64,000 nucleotides of DNA from Corynebacterium matruchotii (lineage in GTDB: Bacteria; Actinomycetota; Actinomycetes; Mycobacteriales; Mycobacteriaceae): positions 124,001 to 188,000 of the forward strand of contig NZ_CP050134.2 of assembly GCF_011612265.2 (NCBI RefSeq). The letters run 5' to 3'. Positions 19,025 through 27,851 of the stretch are shown here, piece by piece. Positions within the stretch are counted from its first letter, which is position 1. Every line of letters starts with the position of its first letter. The notes beneath the pieces were generated by a model. The model made no database searches, was not told where the DNA came from, and was given only the letters and a program-made list of their open reading frames with translations. Both the position numbers and the translations under genes were made by a program.

Positions 19025-19591
19025 CTAGCGAAGTTTTTGGGCAAAGCCCCCGGCGGCCATGTGCATGAGCCTCAGGTTGGCAAGAAGGAACACACCAATG
19101 ACCACCGTCCACACGGCCAACCACAATGGTTGAATCGGTTGCGTCATGATTGCGGCAACAATGATCGCCACCGATGGTACGAACAGTAGCACCGCCGTCC
19201 GGCTGCCCGGTGCCCAACCGGGAAAGCGTAGTGCCTCAAACGCATGTGGAATGAGATGCAGAGTAAAGGCAATAAATGGGGCTAACACAATCTCGATGGA
19301 TCCGACAGCAATGCCGACCAACATGATGATGACGGAGAGTACGAACTCTTCACTGATCATCAGGGCAATGCTCTCTGTCGAGGGGTAATTCTTGTCACCA
19401 CCTGTGACAAACATTTCGGCGGCGAATTTTTCGTCTTCACGATGCCGTTTGATATACGGCCGGACACAAATAATTTCCTCAAATTCATGCACCATAAACA
19501 GCGATATACCAATGAATGCGAGTGTGCCGAGTGCAAACATATTCCTATATATAGCAGAGTGGGGCGAAGACGCAACCATGGTTTTTGCCAC
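19025..19591 (-). CDS. HXXEE domain membrane protein
   Basis: A 188-residue membrane protein with the HXXEE motif (HEFEEI, residues ~35-40) in the first helix and a second conserved His-containing segment HLIPHAFEALRF. There are about five hydrophobic segments. The HXXEE family has no established function; conserved His/Glu pairs in the membrane suggest metal binding or catalysis, which is inference. The start is uncertain: the drawn start is GTG without a ribosome binding site, and ATG codons at 19579 or 19540 are alternatives. Downstream genes run in other directions, so it is probably monocistronic. Confidence 0.75.
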   Translation of the reverse strand: MAKTMVASSPHSAIYRNMFALGTLAFIGISLFMVHEFEEIICVRPYIKRHREDEKFAAEMFVTGGDKNYPSTESIALMISEEFVLSVIIMLVGIAVGSIEIVLAPFIAFTLHLIPHAFEALRFPGWAPGSRTAVLLFVPSVAIIVAAIMTQPIQPLWLAVWTVVIGVFLLANLRLMHMAAGGFAQKLR

Positions 19592-19611
19592 ATTTTGCCA
19601 TATTTTGGGTG

Positions 19612-20890
19612 CGCCTGCCGACCTGGTAGAGCCTGGCCTGGTGCTGGGGATCGGGGCAGAATCGAGCGCTTCGAACTCCAGCTCAGTGAATATGAAGCTG
19701 GGGCGGTGGCTTGGCCTTTTCCGTTAGCTTGGGTTCTGGGTGAGAGTGCCCTAAATTCCTGCCTCTGGGGTGGAACCCAAGCTAAAGCAATTCTGGGGTT
19801 GTACCTGCTGGAGGTCGTCGGTGTCCTGCTGCATATGTTCTAAGCATGGTTTTCATTTGGTGGCTCTTGTTGACCCAGGAAGAATTTTGGCTAGAAATTG
19901 GAAACCATGCTTAGAGGTTATGCTGCGCTCTGGTAGGGCGGTGGGTATTGGATGTGCTGAGCTTGGGTTCTGGGGTTTCTCCAAATCTCTGGTGAGCCGA
20001 ATTAGTTGGAACCCCAGTTCAGGAAACATGAAGCCGGGGAGGTGGCTTGGCCTTTTCGTTAGCTTGGGTTCTGGTTGAAAGTGCCCCAAATCCTTGCTTC
20101 TGGGGTGGAACCCAAGCTAAAGCAATTCTGGTGTTGTATCTGCCGGAGGTTGCCGGTGTCCTGCTGCACATCTTCTAAGCATGGTTTTCAAAATCTGCCG
20201 CTCCAAACCCCCAAGAACCGGCATGCCCGCCAGGGAAAGACCATGCTTAGAACATATGCAGTTGAGGCGGAGTAACGGGTATTAAAAGTGCTGAGCTTGG
20301 GTTCTGTTCCCTGGCATAATCTTATGGGGTATCTGAATCGAGAAAGTATAGCTCAGTAACTGTGCAGCCGTTTTATTAGGCTTGGGTTCCGAGTGATGAC
20401 ACCTCACCCTGCTTTTTACATGGAATGGAACCCCAGCTTATAAGATGTGCTGAGCTTGGGTTCCGGCTAATACATTCTCAAATCCCTGTCTCTGGAGCGG
20501 AACCCAAGCTAAAGCAGTTTCGAGGTCATGCCCAGAGGTCGCCGGTATCCTGCTGCATATGTTCTAAGCATGGTTTTCAAAATCTGCCGCCCCAAACTCC
20601 CAAGAGCTGGTATGCCCATCAGGGAAAGACCATGCTTAGAACATATGCAGCAGTTAGGCGCGCGGGTGGGTCAGCCCCTAGCATCTGTTCTAAGCATGGT
20701 TTTCATCCACCAGCCCCCGTTGCCCCAGGAAGAATAAGTGCCAACAACCAGAAACCATGCTTAGAACTTGTGCCGCCCCCTGGTCCTCCGGCGGGCATCA
20801 GAAGTGCTGAGCTTGAGTTTGCCACCAGCCCAGCCCTATATAGTCCCTAATGAACCAGAACCCCAGCTCAGCAAATATGCTGTTAGCGGA
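19612..20890. repeat. Inverted-repeat array R1 (about 11 units)
   Basis: This 1.3-kb gene-free stretch is filled with units consisting of two complementary arms of 13-19 bp separated by about 35-60 bases. Clear units: 19724-19785 (TTAGCTTGGGTTC/GAACCCAAGCTAA), 19840-19910 (CTAAGCATGGTTT/AAACCATGCTTAG), 19957-20022, 20059-20120, 20173-20252, 20291-20356, 20450-20512, 20555-20648 (perfect 19-bp arms starting GCATATGTTCTAAGC) and 20688-20766. At least two arm families alternate. Short ORFs here are by-products of the repeats. Confidence 0.9.
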
Positions 20891-20951
20891 AGAATACCCA
20901 CGATCTTGTCGAGGGCGTTCTAAGTCCAGGTGTTAGCCGGGAACGTTTAGC

Positions 20952-22331
20952 TTAGGAGCCAGCAGTTGCGGATTTACTGGTGGATTTACTGGTGTTTGAG
21001 CTGGTTTGACCTGGTTCGCTGTCACCCGGCTTCCCTCCAGGTGCGCCAGCCGGGGCACCAGACCTGCCGGGAGCGTCAGATGGCCCACCGTTACCGGAAC
21101 CCGGCCCACCCGACCCAGCACCCGAACCGCCAGGCCCGCCTGAACCCGATCCACCAGGCCCGCCACCGGTCGGGCCGCTGCTCTTCTGTTGTGTCACGCT
21201 GCCTGCGTAATCATTGGTGGGATCCCGGTAGATCGTGTGGATGTGGCCCCACCCGGAGGTCTGCACCCCGGACACGGTGGCCCCGGCGTCGTTATCCTGG
21301 CTGGCCAGCTCGATATACACCTTGGGTCCAGAAATCTGGAAGTAAATCCCCTTCCCTTGAGACGTGTCATACACGGTTGCACCCGACCAATTCACATAGG
21401 TATCGTCCAGGGTCGCCGAGATCTGATCCATGGTTGCCTGCGTCGTTTCCGAGTCCGCCAGGTTTGTCCAGTTCGCAATCACCTTCAGCAGCAATTGTTT
21501 TTGCTCGTCGGTCAGTTCGGAGCCCTTGATCCCGGTGCCGGTGGGATAGTCACAGGTGTCGCTGGGTGCGCAGGTGAGGTTTTTCACCTCTTCACCCTGG
21601 TAGAGCTTTTGTTTTTGCTCGTCGGTGAGGGAGTTATAGAAGTCGAAAGCGGTTTGGTACATGTCGCCGAGGGCGGATTGGGTTTGCCCATTGCTGTCGG
21701 TGTAGGTGGTGGGCTGGGTGCCAAGGTGTGTGGGTGCGAATGTGATGGCGCCGTTGCTGAATGTGGCGTTGATACCCACGTGGTGGCCGCCGAATTGGAT
21801 GGACCAGTCATTGGTGGTGCTGGGGCTGCCGAAGAATGCAATATTGTATTGGGTGTTGCCCAAATCGCTGGCGTTGGTGTTGTCTTTCAGGTACTGGTCG
21901 CCGGCCATGATGCCGGTGACCTTGGCGTATGCCTCGTCATTCAGCAGCGCCTTGAGTACTTTCAGCGCCGCCGCTCGTTGAGTTTCGCCCAGGTCGCCGA
22001 GTTTTATCCCGGAGCGTTCGACGAAGGTGACGGGAAAGTTGGACCAGGAGGTGGATTTGGTTTCGTCGTCGTAGTCGTAAAGGACTTGTTCTTTCTGCTC
22101 GTCGCTGAGGGTGCTCAGGAATTCCTCGGCCGCCTTGGCTGTGTCCGAGATGGTTTGGCTCGTGGTACCCTTGCTTGTCGACGTGGTGTCGGCCACCTGC
22201 CGGACGATAGAGGTCCCGCCCTGCGCGGTCGCGGTGTCGGTGGTACCGGTGGTGCAGCTGGCGATGGTGAGCCCGCCGGCCAAGATGAGGGAGGCGAGCG
22301 GGAAGGACTTTTTCCAGAATTTGTTACTCAT
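20952..22331 (-). CDS. DUF3500-type lipoprotein
   Basis: A 459-residue predicted lipoprotein: basic start, hydrophobic stretch and lipobox LTIASC with the lipid-modified Cys at residue ~26. The body (about residues 60-370) matches DUF3500 by its AAEEFLSTLSDEQKEQVLYDYDDE opening, the FGGHHVGINATFS and GSPSTTNDW segments, and WGHIHTIYRDPTNDYA near the end. The tail is a Gly/Pro/Ser-rich low-complexity region of ~75 residues. DUF3500 has no established role. It is placed on the outer face of the cytoplasmic membrane. It sits between repeat array R1 and the sulfur cluster. Confidence 0.82.
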   Translation of the reverse strand: MSNKFWKKSFPLASLILAGGLTIASCTTGTTDTATAQGGTSIVRQVADTTSTSKGTTSQTISDTAKAAEEFLSTLSDEQKEQVLYDYDDETKSTSWSNFPVTFVERSGIKLGDLGETQRAAALKVLKALLNDEAYAKVTGIMAGDQYLKDNTNASDLGNTQYNIAFFGSPSTTNDWSIQFGGHHVGINATFSNGAITFAPTHLGTQPTTYTDSNGQTQSALGDMYQTAFDFYNSLTDEQKQKLYQGEEVKNLTCAPSDTCDYPTGTGIKGSELTDEQKQLLLKVIANWTNLADSETTQATMDQISATLDDTYVNWSGATVYDTSQGKGIYFQISGPKVYIELASQDNDAGATVSGVQTSGWGHIHTIYRDPTNDYAGSVTQQKSSGPTGGGPGGSGSGGPGGSGAGSGGPGSGNGGPSDAPGRSGAPAGAPGGKPGDSEPGQTSSNTSKSTSKSATAGS

Positions 22332-22401
22332 GGGGATAACTATGCATTACCATCCTGTAGGTATCCCCTATGAATCACTGGAAGGATTATGCGACTTCGC
22401 T

Positions 22402-22857
22402 TTAAACGCAGACAGGTACGCCTCGGGCAATTTTCAGGGTGTGCCGCCAGTCTGCCAGGCTACGTCCAGTTGGCAGGTCGAGGGCTTCGAGCCATTCGGT
22501 GTAGGGGACGCTCTGTTCGTCGAGGTAGTCAGTCACATCGCGGTAGTCGGTGCGGTGCGACGGCCCGAAGACTGCGGTGGATACGGCGAATTGCGCGGCG
22601 AAGTCATGGGTGAAATCGGCCACGATAACGGCGTCGTAAAGCGGCCGAAGCTTGTCGACGCTCACCGCAACGTTGCCGAGTACCCGCACCGTTGACTTGG
22701 TGCGGCGGGGGCTGCGGTAGTGGAGGTCCAGGCCCAGGGGTGTGGGTGCGGCGTCGATCAGGTCGACGTGCAGTGGGACGGAACAACGCATGAGCAGATC
22801 AGAGGTGTAGAGACCGGCAGCGCCGGCGCCGATGACTGCGATACGTAGGTGAGGCAT
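22402..22857 (-). CDS. Internally deleted ferredoxin-reductase-like protein (mini-Fpr)
   Basis: A 151-residue protein whose first ~100 residues match the FAD-binding N-terminus of the full-length reductase at 23556-24902: RIAVIGAGAAGLYTSDLL, then VRVLGNVAVSVDKLRPLYDAVIVAD. Its last ~45 residues match that enzyme's C-terminus (TDYLDEQSVPYTEWLEAL against the ITEYLEAQGIPYTTWDGW region). The ~300 residues between, including the NADP-binding domain, are absent. The frame is open and has an appropriate start (ATG 22857 after GAAAGGGG). A perfect McbR box stands directly upstream. It is either a decaying duplicate or a retained small flavin-binding protein. Confidence 0.7.
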   Translation of the reverse strand: MPHLRIAVIGAGAAGLYTSDLLMRCSVPLHVDLIDAAPTPLGLDLHYRSPRRTKSTVRVLGNVAVSVDKLRPLYDAVIVADFTHDFAAQFAVSTAVFGPSHRTDYRDVTDYLDEQSVPYTEWLEALDLPTGRSLADWRHTLKIARGVPVCV

Positions 22858-22877
22858 CAGAACCCCTTTCAAAGCTC

Positions 22878-22893
22878 TAGACTGATTTGTCTA
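22878..22893. promoter_or_regulatory. McbR-type operator before mini-Fpr
   Basis: TAGACTGATTTGTCTA matches the consensus TAGAC-N6-GTCTA of the C. glutamicum sulfur repressor McbR at all ten specified bases. It is about 20 bases upstream of the mini-Fpr start. Confidence 0.88.
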
Positions 22894-22965
22894 GAATTTA
22901 GCACGGATCGGTCTATTTCTCGTCTGTATGGCCTAAACTGCCAGCTCATCACGTGAATAAAATTA

Positions 22966-22981
22966 TAGACACCTTGGTCTA
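22966..22981. promoter_or_regulatory. McbR-type operator before the nucleosidase gene
   Basis: TAGACACCTTGGTCTA, a perfect TAGAC-N6-GTCTA site ending ten bases before the nucleosidase start. McbR is known to respond to S-adenosylhomocysteine. Confidence 0.88.
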
Positions 22982-22991
22982 CAATGAAACG

Positions 22992-23561
22992 ATGATCCTT
23001 TACGTATCCGCCACCCAGGGCGAGGCAGCCCAGGTTCCCAGCGACTACCCACTCATTGTCACCGGCATTGGTATCATTCGCGCCACCTTGACGCTCACGG
23101 AGTACCTTGCCCGCGCCGACGAGCTGCCCGAGCGCATTATTAACTTCGGCACCGCCGGTTCCCTGAATGGTAATACCGGGATTTTCGAGATCGACCATGT
23201 GTTTCAACACGATTTCGACCACAAGGTGATCGAACAAATAATCGGAAAGCCCTTCCCCAACGGTATTGATCTGCCCACAGTGAGCACGCTTCCGACCGCG
23301 CATCTTGCCACCGGCGATAGCTTTGTCAATGACCCCGACACCCGCGCCCGGCTGGTGCAGCAAGCCCAGTTATGCGACATGGAGGGGTACGCCATTGCGT
23401 TCGTTGCCCAGCATTTCGGGATTCCCTGCACCCTCATTAAACAGGTGAGCGACAACGCCGATGACGCTGCCGCCGATACCTGGGTGGATGCGGTCGATCG
23501 CGGCGCCCAGGATCTCGCGGGGGCGATCCGAACGCTCAATCAAAGGCTCAACCGCCTATGA
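22992..23561 (+). CDS. Nucleosidase (MTA/SAH nucleosidase-like phosphorylase fold)
   Basis: A 189-residue protein of the nucleoside phosphorylase superfamily. It has PLIVTGIGIIRATLTLTEYL near the N-terminus, INFGTAGSLNG, the substrate-binding CDMEGYAIAFVAQHFGIPC (Glu of the MEG/A motif binds ribose hydroxyls) and the KQVSDNADD segment with the general-acid Asp. It is shorter than typical MTA/SAH nucleosidases. The McbR box upstream and the sulfur neighbours suggest action on S-adenosylhomocysteine or methylthioadenosine, which is inference. ATG 22992 is chosen because an earlier in-frame ATG at 22953 would place the operator inside the gene. Its 3' end overlaps the convergent fpr2-like gene. 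Confidence 0.82.
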   Translation: MILYVSATQGEAAQVPSDYPLIVTGIGIIRATLTLTEYLARADELPERIINFGTAGSLNGNTGIFEIDHVFQHDFDHKVIEQIIGKPFPNGIDLPTVSTLPTAHLATGDSFVNDPDTRARLVQQAQLCDMEGYAIAFVAQHFGIPCTLIKQVSDNADDAAADTWVDAVDRGAQDLAGAIRTLNQRLNRL

Positions 23562-24902
23562 CCGTGAGTGGGCGACCATTTCGTCCCACTCCACCACCTT
23601 TTTCCGTTCCCGCCCCTCGGCCGAACCGAGGCTGCGTTCGTGGGCGTCGAGTTTATGCCACCCATCCCAGGTGGTGTAGGGGATTCCCTGGGCCTCTAGG
23701 TATTCCGTGATGTCCCCGGTTGCGGTGCGTGGGGTCAGCCGGCCGGCCAGGGCGTCCGCTATCAGCATGTCCGTGGTTTCCTTGGCGTCGGATTTGGTGT
23801 TGCCGATGAGTCCGACCGGGCCGCGCTTGATCCACCCGGTGACATACACGCCGGGCACTATCTCCCCGGCCGGGTCCACAACATGCCCGCCATCGTTGGG
23901 GATGACCGCCGTGCCATGGTCGAAGGGGACGGCGGTGATTGCTTCGGACCGGTATCCCACGGCCCGGTACACTGCTTGGACTGGCCATTCGGTGAACTTG
24001 CCGGTTCCCTGCACATGCCCGGTGCCATCTAGTTCCATGCGTTCGGTGCGGAGCCCAACAACGTTGCCATCCTCGCCCAGGATTTCGACCGGATTTTCGA
24101 ATAGGTGAATATGAAGGGTGTGCGGGGCATCCTTGGGCTCCCGCATCGCGTATTGCTCCAACGTTTGGCACACCAAGTCCTGGGATTTTGAGGCATGGCG
24201 CGCAGCAATGGACGCCTCGTCATAATCAATATCCTCGGGATCCACCACCACGTTGATGCTGGGGGAGTGGTCGAGTTCTTTGAGTTCGAGTGGGGTGAAT
24301 TTGGCTTGTGCTGGTCCGCGTCGTCCGAAGATGTGGATGTGGGTGGCTTGGTTGGTTTTGAGGGTTTGGTAGACGTTGTCGGGGATTTCGGTGGTGTGGA
24401 GTTCGTTGGCGGTTTTGGCGAGGATGCGGGAGATGTCGAGGGCGACGTTGCCGACGCCGATGATGGCAACATGGGTGGCGGTGAGGTTCCAGGTGCGGTG
24501 GAATCGGGGGTTGCCGTCGTAGAAGCCTACGAAGTCTGCTGCGCCGTAGGATCCGTTGAGGTTTTCGCCGGGGATGTCGAGGTCGCGGTCAGCAACAGCA
24601 CCAGTGGCAAGCAGCACGGCATCATAATATTCGTGGAGTTGTGCGATCGTGATGTCTTCCCCAATGTGAATGTTTCCCAGCAGGCGAATGGTGGGGGTAT
24701 CGAGCACCCGGTGCAGGGACGCAATGATGCCTTTGATGCGGGGATGGTCGGGGGCGACGCCGTAGCGGATGAGGCCAAATGGTGCGGGCATTTGTTCGAA
24801 TAGGTCGATATTGACGCCTTGTTTGGCTAGCAGGTCAGAGGCGTAGATGCCGGCGGGTCCGGCGCCGATAACTGCGACTCGAAGATCGGTAGGGCTGGTC
24901 AT
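23556..24902 (-). CDS. fpr2: Ferredoxin-NADP reductase, FprA/Fpr2 type
   Basis: A 448-residue FAD enzyme that reduces ferredoxin with NADPH. Landmarks: FAD loop AVIGAGPAGIYASDLL at residues ~9-25, the FGLIRYGVAPDHP segment of FprA-type reductases, NADP loop IGVGNVALDISRIL near residue 155, and GVYVTGWIKRGPVGLIGNTKSDA near the C-terminus. In C. glutamicum such a gene supplies electrons to the ferredoxin-dependent sulfite reductase. Here it lies divergent to cysI, with a perfect McbR box ~30 bases upstream. ATG 24902 follows GAAAGG; the longer frame to 24929 is rejected because it reaches the operator region. Confidence 0.93.
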   Translation of the reverse strand: MTSPTDLRVAVIGAGPAGIYASDLLAKQGVNIDLFEQMPAPFGLIRYGVAPDHPRIKGIIASLHRVLDTPTIRLLGNIHIGEDITIAQLHEYYDAVLLATGAVADRDLDIPGENLNGSYGAADFVGFYDGNPRFHRTWNLTATHVAIIGVGNVALDISRILAKTANELHTTEIPDNVYQTLKTNQATHIHIFGRRGPAQAKFTPLELKELDHSPSINVVVDPEDIDYDEASIAARHASKSQDLVCQTLEQYAMREPKDAPHTLHIHLFENPVEILGEDGNVVGLRTERMELDGTGHVQGTGKFTEWPVQAVYRAVGYRSEAITAVPFDHGTAVIPNDGGHVVDPAGEIVPGVYVTGWIKRGPVGLIGNTKSDAKETTDMLIADALAGRLTPRTATGDITEYLEAQGIPYTTWDGWHKLDAHERSLGSAEGRERKKVVEWDEMVAHSRS

Positions 24903-24933
24903 AAAATACCTTTCAAAACAATAGACCAATTGA

Positions 24934-24949
24934 TAGACTGCTTGGTCTA
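24934..24949. promoter_or_regulatory. McbR-type operator before fpr2
   Basis: TAGACTGCTTGGTCTA is a perfect TAGAC-N6-GTCTA site. An adjacent second TAGAC half-site begins at 24922. Confidence 0.9.
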
Positions 24950-25101
24950 TAAAATGTAGGCAGTTACCGCGGTAAGCGCAAGAATTAAATTCAATTACAC
25001 GTCAACAATAATTTTATTCACACTTTTTTAGTTGACGTTCCCCCAGTTCAAGACGGATTTTGTAAACAAAATCTGTCACTTACTGCTCGGTATTCTTGAA
25101 A

Positions 25102-25117
25102 TAGACCAATCGGTACG
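25102..25117. promoter_or_regulatory. Degenerate McbR-type operator before cysI
   Basis: TAGACCAATCGGTACG keeps the left half (TAGAC) and three of five bases of the right half. It is about 50 bases before cysI. The ~180-base gap between here and the fpr2 box is AT-rich and otherwise featureless. Confidence 0.55.
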
Positions 25118-25164
25118 GTTAGGTGGTTACCTAACAACCGTTACCGACGAAAATTAGCGCAATC

Positions 25165-26823
25165 ATGACACCAAGCACCAGTACGAAGACCCGGCCGGCC
25201 CGCCAGAAAAAGCCGGAAGGCCAATGGAAAATCGACGGATACGACCCCTTAAATGATGACGAACGCATCAAGCAAGAGGCCGATGGCCTGTCCGCCAAGC
25301 AGCGGGTCATTGACATCTATTCCAAACAAGGGTTCGCATCCATACCGGCCGAGGATTTAGCGCCCCGGTTCAAATGGTTGGGGCTATATTCCCAACGCCG
25401 GCAAGACCTGGGTGGCGAGTACACCAGCAAGCTCACCACCAGCGAATTGCAGGACGAATATTTTATGATGCGGGTTCGGTTCGACGGTGGCCGCGTCACC
25501 CCCGACCAGCTGCGCGTCGTGGGCGAAATTTCCCGGGACTACGCCCGATCCACCGCCGACTTCACCGACCGGCAGAACATTCAACTCCACTGGATCCGCA
25601 TCGAAGACGTCCCTGCCATTTGGGACAAGCTTGAGGCGCACAACCTGTCCACCCTCATGGGCTGCGGCGATGTGCCCCGCGTGATTCTCGGCTCCCCGGT
25701 GGCGGGCATTGCGGCCGACGAAATCATTGACGGCACTCCCGCCATTCAGGAAATCGTCGACAAGCACCTATTCAGCGGCGAATTCGTAAACCTGCCGCGG
25801 AAATACAAATCTGCCATCTCCGGCAATGCGCGGCAGGACGTCACCCACGAAATCCAAGACATTGCGTTTATCGGCTCCATCCATCCCGAACACGGCGCCG
25901 GTTTCGCCTGCTATGTCGGCGGCGGGCTGTCCACCAACCCCATGCTGTCGCAGGATTTGGGTGTGTGGATTCCCCTCGACCGGGTTGCCGACGTGTGGGC
26001 CGCCGTCGGCCGCATCTTCCGCGACTACGGCTATCGACGCCTCCGCAACCGCGCCCGCCTGAAATTCCTGGTCGCCGATTGGGGCGTGGAAAAATTCCGC
26101 CACATATTAGAAACGGAATACCTGGATGCGCCGCTTATCGACGGCCCCCCAGTGCCGCAGCACGACGGCTACCGGGACCATATTGGGATTCACCCCCAAA
26201 AGGACGGCAAATTTTATTTGGGAGTCAAACCCACCGTCGGCCATGCCAGCGGGGAACAACTCATTGCCATTGCCGACGTCGCCGACCGGTTTGGCATCAC
26301 CCGCATCCGCACCACCACGGACAAGGAACTCCTCTTCCTCGACGTCGACCAGGCCGACCTGCAACCCCTATCCGACGCCCTGGCCGAAACCGGGTTGTAC
26401 ACCCACCCCTCCGAGTTTCGCCGCGGCATTATTTCCTGCACCGGCCTGGAATTCTGCAAACTCGCCCACGTCACCACCAAGGCCCGGGCCATCGAACTGG
26501 TGGACGAGTTAGAGCAGCGGCTGCATGATCTGGATGTTCCCCTGAAAATCTCCCTCAATGGTTGCCCCAACGCCTGCGCCCGCTCCCAAGTCTCCGACAT
26601 TGGGCTCAAGGGCCAAATCGTCCGGGGTGAGGAAGGCTTCCAAGTGCATCTCGGCGGCGCCCTCGGGCTGAACTGGGGTCGGAAACTTCGGGGCCACAAG
26701 GTCACCTCCGCGGAACTCGGCGACTACATTGTGCGGGTCGTCGAAAAGTACAAACAGCAACGCCACGACGGGGAACAATTCCGCGAATGGGTGCTGCGCG
26801 CCACCGACGAGGACCTATCATGA
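25165..26823 (+). CDS. cysI: Ferredoxin-dependent sulfite reductase
   Basis: Reduces sulfite to sulfide using six electrons from ferredoxin; cytosolic. The 552-residue protein has two nitrite/sulfite-reductase repeats: a first ferredoxin-like half with DFTDRQNIQLHWIRIED, and the siroheme/4Fe-4S cluster ligands in CTGLEFCK and NGCPNACARSQ, where four Cys hold cluster and siroheme. It is the first gene of the assimilatory sulfate operon cysI-X-H-D-N-Y-Z and is divergent from the reductase that should supply its electrons. Its stop overlaps cysX by four bases. Confidence 0.96.
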   Translation: MTPSTSTKTRPARQKKPEGQWKIDGYDPLNDDERIKQEADGLSAKQRVIDIYSKQGFASIPAEDLAPRFKWLGLYSQRRQDLGGEYTSKLTTSELQDEYFMMRVRFDGGRVTPDQLRVVGEISRDYARSTADFTDRQNIQLHWIRIEDVPAIWDKLEAHNLSTLMGCGDVPRVILGSPVAGIAADEIIDGTPAIQEIVDKHLFSGEFVNLPRKYKSAISGNARQDVTHEIQDIAFIGSIHPEHGAGFACYVGGGLSTNPMLSQDLGVWIPLDRVADVWAAVGRIFRDYGYRRLRNRARLKFLVADWGVEKFRHILETEYLDAPLIDGPPVPQHDGYRDHIGIHPQKDGKFYLGVKPTVGHASGEQLIAIADVADRFGITRIRTTTDKELLFLDVDQADLQPLSDALAETGLYTHPSEFRRGIISCTGLEFCKLAHVTTKARAIELVDELEQRLHDLDVPLKISLNGCPNACARSQVSDIGLKGQIVRGEEGFQVHLGGALGLNWGRKLRGHKVTSAELGDYIVRVVEKYKQQRHDGEQFREWVLRATDEDLS

Positions 26824-27062
26824 GCCTCCGCCGCGCCCCCAACCCCAACCGCAACCATCCCCTGTACTGCCCCTACTGTGCCAGCGAAAACCTATTCCCC
26901 GATGTTGAGACCGAATTCGCCTGGAACTGCCGCGAATGCCTCCGCGTTTTCGCCGTCATGTTCTACGGCCAAAACGATCCGGGGCAGCGGCCCAAAGCCA
27001 GCCTCTCCACCGCCGACGCACTGAAAGCCTCACTTAACCATGACCTTTATCAACCTCACTAA
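26820..27062 (+). CDS. cysX: CysX, small ferredoxin-like/zinc-ribbon-like protein
   Basis: An 80-residue protein with two CxxC pairs (CPYC and CREC) about 25 residues apart, fitting a metal-binding knuckle. The homologous position in C. glutamicum is occupied by cysX, proposed as an electron carrier for CysI. With only four Cys and a zinc-ribbon-like spacing, zinc or rubredoxin-like iron binding are both possible. ATG 26820 overlaps the cysI stop and the 3' end overlaps cysH by 23 bases, so it is fully embedded in the operon. Confidence 0.88.
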   Translation: MSLRRAPNPNRNHPLYCPYCASENLFPDVETEFAWNCRECLRVFAVMFYGQNDPGQRPKASLSTADALKASLNHDLYQPH

Positions 27063-27831
27063 ACCAGCCACGGGCGATACCGACTACCAGGACCCCGACA
27101 TCAGCCCCGCGGGACCCCGCACCACCACACCGCTCGACCCCGACACGGCCCGCCGCAACCAACAACTCGTCGACCAATACGCCGAACAACTGTACGATGC
27201 CCCCGCCGACGCTATTCTCGACTGGGCCCGCACCCACGCCCCCGGCGCGCTCATCGTCACCCTCAGCATGGAAAACACGGTTCTCGCCGAGCTTGCCGCC
27301 CACCATCTGCCCGAGGCGGATTTCCTATTCCTCGACACCGAATATCATTTCGCCGAAACCCTCGATGTTGCCCGCCAGGTTGCGGAACGCTACCCCAACC
27401 AGCGGCTGATTACGGCGAAAGCCCAGCTCAGCCGCGCCCAGCAGGATAAGGTGTACGGCCCCAGCCTGTATCTGACTCACCCTACCGCCTGTTGCCGCAT
27501 GCGGAAGGTGGAGCCGCTCGCCGTGGCGCTCAGCCCCTATGTGGGGTGGGTGACTGGGTTGCGGCGCGCCGATGGTCCGACCCGTGCCACCGCCCCGGCG
27601 CTCAGCCTGGATCGGACTGGCCGGCTGAAGATTTCCCCGATCATCACCTGGACCCTGGAAGAAACCGAACAGTATATCGAGGCGCATGACCTGATTCGGC
27701 ATCCGCTCACGTCCCAGGGCTACCCGTCGATTGGGTGCGCGACCTGCACGCTTCCCGTTGCACCGGGGGAGGATCCCCGGGCCGGCAGGTGGGCGGGGAA
27801 CGCCAAGACCGAATGTGGCCTCCACACCTAA
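27040..27831 (+). CDS. cysH: Adenylyl-sulfate (APS) reductase
   Basis: Reduces APS to sulfite and AMP. The 263-residue protein has the substrate-binding SMENTVLAELAAHH region, the LDTEYHFAETLDVAR segment and the four-Cys signature of the Fe-S APS-reductase branch: CCRMRKVEPL and, later, CATCTLP. The catalytic Cys lies in KTECGLH at the C-terminus. The 4Fe-4S cysteines favour APS over PAPS as substrate, consistent with the absence of an APS kinase gene here. It overlaps cysX. Confidence 0.94.
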   Translation: MTFINLTKPATGDTDYQDPDISPAGPRTTTPLDPDTARRNQQLVDQYAEQLYDAPADAILDWARTHAPGALIVTLSMENTVLAELAAHHLPEADFLFLDTEYHFAETLDVARQVAERYPNQRLITAKAQLSRAQQDKVYGPSLYLTHPTACCRMRKVEPLAVALSPYVGWVTGLRRADGPTRATAPALSLDRTGRLKISPIITWTLEETEQYIEAHDLIRHPLTSQGYPSIGCATCTLPVAPGEDPRAGRWAGNAKTECGLHT

Positions 27832-27851
27832 AACTAGAGAAGGAACCCTCA

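Noticed and set aside
19442..20850. Several ORFs of 70-140 residues inside array R1
   Set aside because: They follow the repeat units, share repeated peptide words such as KHGFQNLPPQTP and lack ribosome binding sites.
19612..20890. CRISPR array
   Set aside because: Repeats are inverted pairs with varying sequence and spacer length, not direct identical repeats with unique spacers, and no cas gene is near.
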